From: an uncultured Gemmatimonadota bacterium | GTDB lineage: Bacteria > Gemmatimonadota > Gemmatimonadetes > Gemmatimonadales > Gemmatimonadaceae | Reading direction: 5' to 3' | NCBI GenBank assembly: GCA_946479015.1 | Contig: CAMLEQ010000096.1 | Coordinates: forward strand, 1 to 10,998 | DNA length: 10,998 nt | In this document: piece after piece, positions 1-6,763 of the stretch | Layout: each line of letters starts with the position of its first letter | How positions within the stretch are numbered: the stretch's first letter is position 1 | Notes under the pieces: model-generated | Told to the model about the DNA's origin: nothing | What the model saw: the letters and a program-made list of their open reading frames with translations, nothing else | Databases searched by the model: none | Made by a program: the position numbers and the translations under genes

Positions 1-329
1 AGCTGCTCGCCGAGCTGCGCGTGCTCGGCGAGCACGCCGATGCCGCGGTGCCGGAGAGCGGCTCGCGGCGCGGGCTCGAGCCGCTGTGCGCGTACTACGC
101 CCCGGCGTGCGTGCCACCGATCGAGCGGCGCCTCGATGCCGGCGATCTGCGCGTGATCGGCTTCTACGATGACGTGCGCGTGGCGCGCCTGGACGCCGAG
201 CGGGTGCGGCGGTACGGCGACCCCGCGCTCCTGTTCATGAACGTCAACACCCCTGACGAGCTCGCGCTCGCGGAGCGACATGCCTCGACCACCGATGGTG
301 GCGATCGTCGGCGGCAAGCACCACGGTAA
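1..329 (+). CDS. mobA: Molybdenum cofactor guanylyltransferase, C-terminal part (5' end outside window)
   Basis: MobA transfers GMP from GTP to molybdopterin to make the bis-MGD form of the cofactor, in the cytoplasm. Only the C-terminal part, about 108 codons, is visible; the frame is open from base 3 leftward, so the GTG at 21 is internal. Visible family features are an EPLCAYY segment, the stretch RVIGFYDDVRV, and the late MobA signature GDPALLFMNVNTPDELALAE. The N-terminal nucleotide-binding motif (LxGGxSxRMG type) lies outside the window and could not be checked. The last 50 bases overlap the start of mobB in another frame, and the tail after the AERHAS stretch looks unconserved. The adjacent mobB and nearby moeA support the call. 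Confidence 0.88.
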   Translation, partial: LLAELRVLGEHADAAVPESGSRRGLEPLCAYYAPACVPPIERRLDAGDLRVIGFYDDVRVARLDAERVRRYGDPALLFMNVNTPDELALAERHASTTDGGDRRRQAPR

Positions 330-813
330 GACCACCCTCGTCGTGCGGCTCGCCGCCGAGTTGCGCCGGCGCGGACGCCGCGTGATGATCATCAAGCACG
401 GATCCCACACCTTCAACATCGACCCCGCCACCACCGACACCTGGCGCCACTACCACGAGGGGATGGCGGAGAAAGTGGCGATGGTGTCACCAGACAAGTT
501 CGCGCTCGTCGAGCGCTGGAGCGAGGAGCGCTCCCCGGAGGAGATCGCCGAGCGCCACATGGCCGACGCGGACATCGTCCTCTGCGAGGGGTTCAAGCGC
601 TCGTCGCTCCCGCGCATCGAGATCTTCCGCGGCGAGGCCGGAGGGACGCCGCTCTACGACCCCGCATCCCCCGCCGCCGCACACTACCTCGCCGTGCTCA
701 CCGACCTCCCTTCCCTACCCGGAGACGTTCCCGTGATCCATCTGTCCGATCCCGCCTGGCTCGCCACGCTGGCCGACCTCGTCGAGCGCCACGCGACGGA
801 GGGCGCTCGATGA
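280..813 (+). CDS. mobB: Molybdopterin-guanine dinucleotide biosynthesis adapter protein MobB
   Basis: A 177-residue P-loop GTP-binding protein that assists MobA in bis-MGD formation. The Walker A motif is GGKHHGKTT at residues 11-19, preceded by a hydrophobic strand (VAIV), followed by LAAELRRRGRRVMIIKHG, which fits the MobB pattern of a KH segment ahead of the D(T/S)WRH region. DTDTWRH-like residues (TTDTWRHYHEG) and a late Walker B-like strand ending in CEGFKRS, with P-R-IE-FR after it, are also typical MobB. Length is normal. I prefer the ATG at 280, which has GGAG at 272-275, although the spacing of 4 nt is short; the ATG at 295 has no Shine-Dalgarno but would shorten the overlap with mobA. 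The stop overlaps the dacB start as ATGA, indicating coupled translation. Confidence 0.92.
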   Translation: MPRPPMVAIVGGKHHGKTTLVVRLAAELRRRGRRVMIIKHGSHTFNIDPATTDTWRHYHEGMAEKVAMVSPDKFALVERWSEERSPEEIAERHMADADIVLCEGFKRSSLPRIEIFRGEAGGTPLYDPASPAAAHYLAVLTDLPSLPGDVPVIHLSDPAWLATLADLVERHATEGAR

Positions 814-2429
814 TCGCCCGCCTGCTGTGCGCCACCGGCGCCGCCGCACTGCTGGGCTGCGCCGGCGCCACGCCCGCGCCGACGCCGGCGCCCACGGTGC
901 GGCGCACGACGACGCTCTCCGAGCTGCGCCGGCAGATCGACTCCATGGTCGCGCTCCCCGAGTTTCGCAACGCGCACTGGGGGATCCTCATCGTCGATCC
1001 CGACCGCGGGGACACGCTCTACTCGCACAACGCGGGGAAGCTGTTCATGCCCGCGTCGAACATGAAGGTGATCACCGGCTCGGTGGCGCTCGCGCAGCTC
1101 GGGCCCGAGTTCCGCTTCCGCACCACGTTCGTGGCGCGTGGCGGCGTCTGCGGGGGCGTGCTGCACGGCGACCTGGTGGTGAACGGGCGCGGCGACCCGT
1201 CGGTGAGCGACGCCATGCGCGGCGACGCGATGGTGCCGATGCGCGAGATCGCCGACTCGCTGGCCGCGCACGGCATCACCCGCATCGCGGGGAAGATCGT
1301 GGCGGGGGAGAACGTGTTCCCCGACTCCTCGCTCGGCTACGGCTGGTCGTGGGACGACCTGCGGGACGCGTACAGCGCGGGCGTGGATGAGCTGTTCTTC
1401 GACGAGGGGTACGGCCGCGTGGTCGTGCGCGGCGGCGCGCAACCCGGCGCCCCGGTGACGGTGACGGCGCTGCCGTCATCGCGCTACCCGGTGGTGCGCG
1501 TGGAGGCACGCACCGCGCTCGCGCCGGACAGCGGCGCGGTGGGGAGCGGCGGCCGCCTGGTGATGTCGCGCGAGTCGCAGCTCGAGACGCACGTGGATCC
1601 GGCCTCCGGCGCGGAGGTGCTATCCGGGTGGATCGCGCCCCAGTGGGTGGACACGCTCGACGTCGTGTACCCCGATCAGAACGCCGCCTACCTCGCGGCG
1701 CTCGGCCAGGCGCTCTCCGAGCGCGGGATCGTGGTGACCGGCGCGCTCTCCCCCGCCGGGTGCGGGGCGTCCGGCGCGGCGTCCACCGTGCCCACCACCG
1801 CGCAGCGCCTCGAGGGAGGCGCCGGCGCCACGGCCGGGCGCGACACCACCGCGACCACGCCGATGGACACGATCTTCGTGTACCAGTCGCTGCCGCTGCG
1901 CGACATCCTGCGCGCCATGGCGAAGCCGTCGCAGAACCAGATCGCCGAGATCCTGCTCAAGACCATCGGTCTCGAGCGCACCGGCGTGGGGCGCGCGGAC
2001 AGCGGCTCGGCGGTGGTGGCGCGGCAGCTCCTCGCGTGGGGCGCGCAGCCGGATGGCTTCGTGCTCCGTGATGGGAGCGGGCTCTCCCGCTACGACTATC
2101 TCACCCCGGAGACGCTCGTTCACACGCTGGCCGCCATCCGCCACGACACCGCGTTCGCCGCGTTCTACGACGCGCTCCCGATCGCCGGCGTGGATGGCAC
2201 CATCGCCGGCCGCATGCGCGGCACGCCGGCGCAGGGGAACGTGCACGCGAAGACCGGCTACGTGGCGAACGCGCGCTCCCTCTCCGGCTACGTGACCACC
2301 GCCGATGGGCGCATGCTGATCTTCAGCGCGCTGTGCAACAACTGGACGGTCCCCGTGCGCGATGTGGAGCGGGTGCAGGACTCGGTGGCGGAGGGGCTCG
2401 CCTCGCTCCGGCTGGACGAGGCACGCTGA
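810..2429 (+). CDS. dacB: D-alanyl-D-alanine carboxypeptidase/endopeptidase, PBP4 family (peptidase S13), probable lipoprotein
   Basis: A 539-residue penicillin-binding protein that would trim or cleave D-Ala cross-links of peptidoglycan in the periplasm. All three active-site motifs are present: SNMK (S83, K86), SQN (S374-N376) and KTG (K481-G483). The long stretch between the first two motifs matches the inserted domains of family S13. The N-terminus (one Arg, a short hydrophobic run, then LLGC with C17) looks like a lipoprotein signal, followed by an Ala-Pro-Thr linker; classical E. coli PBP4 is not lipidated, so membrane anchoring is inferred. Residues about 311-350 form an Ala/Thr/Gly-rich insert, probably a loop. 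The start has a strong GGAGGG at 798-803, 6 nt upstream, and overlaps the mobB stop. moeA starts directly after its stop. Its place among cofactor genes is unexplained. Confidence 0.93.
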   Translation: MIARLLCATGAAALLGCAGATPAPTPAPTVRRTTTLSELRRQIDSMVALPEFRNAHWGILIVDPDRGDTLYSHNAGKLFMPASNMKVITGSVALAQLGPEFRFRTTFVARGGVCGGVLHGDLVVNGRGDPSVSDAMRGDAMVPMREIADSLAAHGITRIAGKIVAGENVFPDSSLGYGWSWDDLRDAYSAGVDELFFDEGYGRVVVRGGAQPGAPVTVTALPSSRYPVVRVEARTALAPDSGAVGSGGRLVMSRESQLETHVDPASGAEVLSGWIAPQWVDTLDVVYPDQNAAYLAALGQALSERGIVVTGALSPAGCGASGAASTVPTTAQRLEGGAGATAGRDTTATTPMDTIFVYQSLPLRDILRAMAKPSQNQIAEILLKTIGLERTGVGRADSGSAVVARQLLAWGAQPDGFVLRDGSGLSRYDYLTPETLVHTLAAIRHDTAFAAFYDALPIAGVDGTIAGRMRGTPAQGNVHAKTGYVANARSLSGYVTTADGRMLIFSALCNNWTVPVRDVERVQDSVAEGLASLRLDEAR

Positions 2430-3680
2430 ATGCTCCCGGTGGCGGAGGCGGCCGAGCGGATCGTCGGCGGGATCCACCCGCTCGGCGTGGAGCGCGTGCC
2501 GCTGCTCGAGGCGCTCGGGCGCGTGCTCGCCACGTCCGTCACCGCGCCGCTCACCATTCCGGCGTGGGACAACTCGGCCATGGACGGCTACGCCGTCCGC
2601 GCCGAGGACGTGGCGGCGGCGAGCGAGAGCTCGCCCGTCGCGCTCGCCGTCAACGAGACCGTCCCCGCCGGCGCCTTCCCCACCCGGCGGGTGGAGTCCG
2701 GAACCGCGACGCGCATCATGACCGGTGCCCCGATTCCCGAGGGCGCCGACTCGGTGGTCCGCGTCGAGGACACCGACGGCGGCACCGAGCGCGTGCTCGT
2801 CCGCTCCACCCGCGACGTGCGCCGCAACATCCGCCCGCGCGGCGAGGACATCCGCGAGGGGACGGAGGTGCTCCGGCGCGGCACCCCGATCGGCGCGGCG
2901 CAGATCGGCGTGCTCGCCTCGGTGGGCGCGTCCGCGGTGGACGTGTACCGCCGCCCCCGCGTGGCATTCATGGCCTCCGGAGACGAGATCGTCGACCTCG
3001 ACCGCTTCGCGGAAGCGCTCGAGGGAAGGAAGACGGTGACGTCGAACAGCTACACGCTGCACGCGATGATCCGGGGCGCCGGGGGCGACCCGATGAATCT
3101 CGGGATCGCCCGCGATGACCCCGCCGATCTGCGCGAGCGGCTCGAGCGGAGCACGGGGTGCGATCTGCTCATCACCTCGGCCGGGATCTCGGCGGGGGAG
3201 TACGACTACATCCGCGACGTGCTCGCCGAGCTCGGGGTGGACCTGCGCCTGTGGAAGGTTCGCATGCGGCCGGGCGCGCCGCTCGGCTTCGGGTGGCTCG
3301 GCGGAATGCCGTGGATCGGGCTGCCGGGGAATCCCGTGTCCACCATGGTCACCTTCGAGCTGTTCGTGCGCCCCGTGCTGCGGAAGATGCTCGGGCACGA
3401 CCGCCTGCACCGCCGCCCCGTCCCCGTGACGCTCGAGGAGCCGGTGTCCATCGGCGCGAAGCTCACGCACTTCCTCCGCGCGATCGTGACCGTGCGTGAC
3501 GACGGCTCGCTCGGCGCGCGGCTCACCGGGCCGCAGGGCTCGGGGATTCTCACCTCGATGTCGCTCGCCAACGCGCTCCTCGTGGTGCCGGAGGACCGGC
3601 CGCGCGTGGAGGCCGGGGAGACGCTGCACGCGCTCCTCCTCACCGAGGACGCGCACCTCTCGCCCACGTTCGCACTGTGA
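2430..3680 (+). CDS. moeA: Molybdopterin molybdenumtransferase MoeA
   Basis: A 416-residue cytoplasmic enzyme that inserts molybdate into adenylylated molybdopterin. Family landmarks appear in order: DNSAMDGYA (47-55), IMTGAPIPEGAD (96-107), RPRGEDI (135-141), ASGDEIV (182-188), SNSYTL (205-210), TSAGISAGEYDY (249-260), MRPGAPLGFG (279-288) and GLPGNPVS (297-304). The 249-260 loop reads SAGISAG where E. coli MoeA and gephyrin have SGGVS followed by VG or MG, and PGAP replaces the PGKP of E. coli; gephyrin has PGLP here, so this need not mean lost activity. Length is normal for MoeA. The ATG follows the dacB TGA with no gap, and GAGG at 2418-2421 gives 8-nt spacing. The last bases overlap the methyltransferase start (GTGA). 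mobA and mobB upstream fit the pathway. Confidence 0.94.
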   Translation: MLPVAEAAERIVGGIHPLGVERVPLLEALGRVLATSVTAPLTIPAWDNSAMDGYAVRAEDVAAASESSPVALAVNETVPAGAFPTRRVESGTATRIMTGAPIPEGADSVVRVEDTDGGTERVLVRSTRDVRRNIRPRGEDIREGTEVLRRGTPIGAAQIGVLASVGASAVDVYRRPRVAFMASGDEIVDLDRFAEALEGRKTVTSNSYTLHAMIRGAGGDPMNLGIARDDPADLRERLERSTGCDLLITSAGISAGEYDYIRDVLAELGVDLRLWKVRMRPGAPLGFGWLGGMPWIGLPGNPVSTMVTFELFVRPVLRKMLGHDRLHRRPVPVTLEEPVSIGAKLTHFLRAIVTVRDDGSLGARLTGPQGSGILTSMSLANALLVVPEDRPRVEAGETLHALLLTEDAHLSPTFAL

Positions 3681-4354
3681 CCGAGCCGCGCGGCGCGGCG
3701 CTGCGGGAGGAGCTGGAGCGCCGCTTCGTCACGACGCGCGAGCCCGTGGCGCTGCCGGGGCTCTCGCTGGAGCTGCTCAAGCCGCGCAGCGCCGAGGAGC
3801 TGATCAGCGAGGAGGACTTCGCGGTGGACGAGCGGCTCCCGTACTGGGCGGAGATCTGGCCGTCGTCGCTCGTGCTCGCGTCGCGGCTGCTGGAGGAGCG
3901 CGGGAGCGGGCGGCGGCTGCTGGAGCTGGGGTGCGGCGTGGGGGTGGTGAGCACCGCCGCGCTCGCGGCGGGATTCGACGTGCTGGCCACCGACTACTAC
4001 GACGACGCGCTCCGCTTCACGCGCCTCAACGCCTGGTTGGCCACCGGTCGCGAGCCCGAGGCGCGCCACGTGGACTGGCGCGCGTTCCCTCCGGATCTCG
4101 GCCGCTTCGATGTGGTGGTGGCGGCCGACGTCCTCTACGAGCGCCCGTACGCACGACTGGTGGCCGAAGCGGTGGAGCGCACGCTCGCGCCTCACGGCGT
4201 TGCGCTCGTCGCCGACCCCGGCCGGATCGCCGCGGAGGAGTTCGTGCGCACCTGCGGCGCGCTCGGATTGCGCTACGAGGGCGCGGAGGAGCGACCGTAC
4301 GAGGCGGCGGGGATCCGGCAGACGATCCGGATGCACCAGGTGCGGTGGATGTAG
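3677..4354 (+). CDS. Class I SAM-dependent methyltransferase, family 16 / METTL20-like
   Basis: A 225-residue Rossmann-fold methyltransferase, probably cytoplasmic. Motif I is LLELGCGVGV (81-90), followed by an acidic residue ending the second strand in ATDYYDD (104-110), and the post-motif DVVVAADVLYE (135-145). The segment LPYWAEIWPSS (54-64) before motif I, the D-x-x-Y-(D/E) motif and VADPGR (168-173) are the layout of protein-lysine methyltransferases of family 16. From memory, the ETF-beta lysine methyltransferase METTL20 has comparable PYWA..WP, DxFYD and GDPGR segments. The substrate cannot be read from the sequence; other members modify small molecules or other proteins. The start is GTG, overlapping the moeA stop, with no clear Shine-Dalgarno, so expression probably depends on coupling. 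The TAG stop is the first three bases of the palindromic repeat that follows. Confidence 0.82.
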   Translation: MTEPRGAALREELERRFVTTREPVALPGLSLELLKPRSAEELISEEDFAVDERLPYWAEIWPSSLVLASRLLEERGSGRRLLELGCGVGVVSTAALAAGFDVLATDYYDDALRFTRLNAWLATGREPEARHVDWRAFPPDLGRFDVVVAADVLYERPYARLVAEAVERTLAPHGVALVADPGRIAAEEFVRTCGALGLRYEGAEERPYEAAGIRQTIRMHQVRWM

Positions 4355-4624
4355 GACATAGTCGCTAGACCACCATGGAACGCGTGTGGCGTGTGGAAGA
4401 CTGACGGGCAGAGGAGCGAGGGACGGCGCGTGTAGGTTCGGCGGTAGGTGAACTCTCTCTACATTCCGCCCTACACGCGCTCTACCTACCTCCTCTCGCC
4501 CACGACCGCCTTCTACACGCCACACGCGTTTCATGGTGGTCCAGCCACCAGGTCCTAGTTTCTAGGTCCCGTCAGTTCCCCACACGCGACACGCGTTGTT
4601 TGGTGGTCTAGCCACCAGGTCCTA
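4352..4624. repeat. Palindromic MITE-like element: three copies of a ~47-nt unit, one inverted and two direct
   Basis: The region between two convergent genes is nearly all repeat. Copy A (4352-4398) is inverted relative to copies B (4511-4557) and C (4578-4624). Aligned by eye, A against the complement of B differs at about 6 of 47 positions; B and C share their last 24 bases with one mismatch. The outer ends read TAGGAC on the left and GTCCTA on the right. Between A and B are further nested inverted repeats: 4405-4416 with 4490-4503 (one or two bulges) and an 11-bp perfect pair 4426-4436 with 4470-4480, so 4352-4557 can fold into one long hairpin. There is no transposase and no credible ORF. 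It could be a non-autonomous element with a TA target, a REP/BIME-like repeat, or a bidirectional terminator. It overlaps the methyltransferase stop and ends 13 nt before the etfD stop. Confidence 0.8.
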
Positions 4625-4637
4625 CCCCCGCCCTCCG

Positions 4638-6707
4638 CTAGGCCAGCCTGCTCGCCACCACCTCACTGATATCATACACCGGCACCTCCGACTCCTTCGC
4701 CTTGAGCCCATCGCTCATCATCGTCATGCAGAACGGGCAGGCGACCGCGATCGCGTCGGCGCCGGTGGCGAGCAGCTCCTCGGTGCGCTCGACGTTAATG
4801 CGCTTCCCCTGGCGCTCCTCCATGAACATGCGGCCGCCCCCGGCGCCGCAGCAGAGGCCGCGGTCGCGCGAGCGCTTCGGCTCCACGAGGTTCACCACCG
4901 GGAGCGCGCGCTTGAGCGTCTCGCGCGGGGCATCGTAGATGTCGTTGTACCGCCCGAGGTAGCAGCTGTCGTGGTAGGTGATCGAGCCCGCGGCGCCCTC
5001 GCCATCCTTCAGCGGGATCCGCCCCGCCTGGAGCAGCCGCTCGATGTAGGTGGCGTGGTGGATCACCTCGTAGTTCCCGCCGAGCTGCGGGTACTCGTTG
5101 CCGATCTGGTGGAAGCAGTGCGGGCAGATGGTGACCACCGTCTGCACCTGGTAGCGGTCGAGCGTCTCGATGTTCTGCTTCGCGAGCATCTGCCAGAGGT
5201 ACTCGTTCCCCATGCGCCGGGCCGGGTCGCCGTTGCACGACTCCTCCTGGCCGAGGATGGCGAACGAGATCCCCGCGGCCTGCATGATGCGCGCGAAGGA
5301 GCGCGAGATCTTCTTCGCGCGCTCGTCGAACGAGCCCATGCACCCCACCCAGAAGAGCACCTCGGGGCGCTCGCCGCGCTCGAACATCTCGACCATGGTC
5401 GGGATCTCCAGCCCGTCGGCCCACTGCGCCCGGTCCGCGGCGTTGAACGCCCATGGGCTGCCGTTGCGCTCCATCGACTCGAAGGTGGGCTGCACCTCCT
5501 CCGGAAAGCGCGACTCCATGAGCACCAGATCGCGGCGCAGGTCGAGGATGTGGTCGAGGTGCTCGATCCCCACCGGGCACTCCTGCACGCACGCCCGGCA
5601 GGTGGTGCACTGCCAGAGCTCTTCCTCGGTGATGTAGTTGTCCAGGAGGCGGTTCTCGAGCGCCTGCTCCGGCGTGCGCGAGTGCGCGTCCTCCCCCTCG
5701 CCGTGCGCCAGCCGCGGGAAGAGGAAGCCCGACGTGTCTCCCACCACGATCGGCGCCTTCTCCATGAGCCGCTGGCGGGTGTTGATGATGATCTTGCGCG
5801 GGCTCAGGACCTTGCCCGTGAGATTCGCCGGACAGGCGGCGGTGCAGCGCCCGCACTCGGTGCAGGAGTAGCCGTCGAGCAGGTCCTTCCACGTGAGCTG
5901 GTCCACGTCCGACGCCCCGAACTGCTCCACCCCTTCCGCCTCGAGGTCGAGGAAGCGGATCACTCCTTTCTGTCCCGGCCCGTTCGCGTCGGAGAAGTAG
6001 ACGTTGGGGATCGAGGTGATGATGTGCAGGTGCTTCGAGTACGGGAGGTAGTTCAGGAACGCGAGCACCAGCAGCGCGTGCGTCCACCACACCACCTGGT
6101 GCGATCCGTTCGCCGTGGCGGGACGCATCCCCGCGAGCGCGCCGGCGATCGCGTGGGAGACGAACTTCTCACGCACGATCGACGTGGGCTCGGCGGCGAT
6201 CTGGAACGCGTTCGCGAGGAACATCGTCACCATGAGCGCGCCGATCGCGCCGAGGATGAGCAGCGCGTCCTTCTGCTCGAGGTGGTCCCCCTGCAGCCGT
6301 TTCGGGTGGATCACCAGCCGCCGGTAGAACGCGAACGCCACCGCGGCGATCACGAGCACGCCGAAGAGGTCCTGCGACACCGAGTAGAGCCGGTACGCCC
6401 CCGTGGGGAGGAAGGCGTAGGAGAAGGACGGGAAGATCCCCTGGAGGATCAGCTCGATGGTGCCCGCCGTGAGCACGCAGAAGCCCCAGAAGATCAGCGC
6501 ATGCATGACGCCCGCCACCGGGTCGCGCAGCAGCTTCTTCTGCGCGAGGGCGATCACGGCGACGTTCTTCAGCCGCTGGAGCGGGTGGTCGAAGCGGTCG
6601 TCCGGCTGCCCGAGGCGGAGATAGGCGAGGAGACGCTGGACGTTGTACGAGAAGAACCCCGCGGCGACGACGACCACGACGAGGAAGATGACGTTCTGAG
6701 TGCGCAT
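4638..6707 (-). CDS. etfD: Membrane FeS oxidoreductase, ETF:(mena)quinone oxidoreductase of the EtfD/EMO type
   Basis: A 689-residue membrane protein expected to oxidise reduced ETF and pass electrons to (methyl)menaquinone. Residues 1-230 hold about five hydrophobic helices (near 5-25, 66-90, 107-127, 147-169, 204-221), the NarI-like cytochrome b part, with candidate haem ligands among H69, H185, H203 and H210. Two 4Fe-4S motifs follow: C282-C285-C288-C292 and C367-C370-C373-C377. The C-terminal half has two CCG-type cysteine-rich domains: C456, C491, C528/C531, then C582, C619/C620 (CCGAGGG) and C657/C660. This order matches Mycobacterium tuberculosis EtfD (Rv0338c) and the EMO of syntrophs. 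Some databases would label it heterodisulfide reductase-like. The ATG at 6707 is sound: an in-frame TAG lies four codons upstream. etfBA lie upstream on the same strand, separated by the propeller gene. Confidence 0.9.
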   Translation of the reverse strand: MRTQNVIFLVVVVVAAGFFSYNVQRLLAYLRLGQPDDRFDHPLQRLKNVAVIALAQKKLLRDPVAGVMHALIFWGFCVLTAGTIELILQGIFPSFSYAFLPTGAYRLYSVSQDLFGVLVIAAVAFAFYRRLVIHPKRLQGDHLEQKDALLILGAIGALMVTMFLANAFQIAAEPTSIVREKFVSHAIAGALAGMRPATANGSHQVVWWTHALLVLAFLNYLPYSKHLHIITSIPNVYFSDANGPGQKGVIRFLDLEAEGVEQFGASDVDQLTWKDLLDGYSCTECGRCTAACPANLTGKVLSPRKIIINTRQRLMEKAPIVVGDTSGFLFPRLAHGEGEDAHSRTPEQALENRLLDNYITEEELWQCTTCRACVQECPVGIEHLDHILDLRRDLVLMESRFPEEVQPTFESMERNGSPWAFNAADRAQWADGLEIPTMVEMFERGERPEVLFWVGCMGSFDERAKKISRSFARIMQAAGISFAILGQEESCNGDPARRMGNEYLWQMLAKQNIETLDRYQVQTVVTICPHCFHQIGNEYPQLGGNYEVIHHATYIERLLQAGRIPLKDGEGAAGSITYHDSCYLGRYNDIYDAPRETLKRALPVVNLVEPKRSRDRGLCCGAGGGRMFMEERQGKRINVERTEELLATGADAIAVACPFCMTMMSDGLKAKESEVPVYDISEVVASRLA

Positions 6708-6728
6708 GCGAGGAAGCTACGCCCTTGC

Positions 6729-6753
6729 GGCGGCGGCGGGAAGCGCCGCCGCC
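6729..6753 (-). promoter_or_regulatory. GC-rich hairpin in the propeller-etfD spacer
   Basis: A 10-bp perfect inverted repeat (6729-6738 with 6744-6753) with a 5-nt loop, made of GGC repeats, sits between the propeller stop and the etfD start on the transcribed strand. No T-tract follows, so it is not a standard intrinsic terminator. It may stabilise or process the operon mRNA, or partly attenuate etfD. GGC runs are common in such DNA, so function is inferred. Confidence 0.45.
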
Positions 6754-6763
6754 CGTCACCCGC

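Noticed and set aside
3174..3285. MoeA motif changes (SAGISAG and PGAP) as evidence of lost activity
   Set aside because: Both positions vary among MoeA and gephyrin relatives (gephyrin has PGLP), and all other landmarks are intact, so a degenerate enzyme is not supported.
1620..3656. 678-codon - strand open frame
   Set aside because: Antisense shadow of dacB and moeA, both of which carry intact catalytic or family motifs; the product is low-complexity His/Arg/Glu/Gly.
3206..4534. 442-codon - strand frame starting in the palindromic repeat (MKRVWRVE)
   Set aside because: It begins inside copy B and runs antisense through the methyltransferase and moeA. A similar micro-frame (MERVWRVED) opens at 4375 in copy A, but copy C lacks the ATG, so I see no coding signal.
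4352..4557. Palindrome as a CRISPR or tRNA-related structure
   Set aside because: Only three units, one of them inverted, with unequal spacers and no cas genes; the fold has no cloverleaf or CCA-type features.
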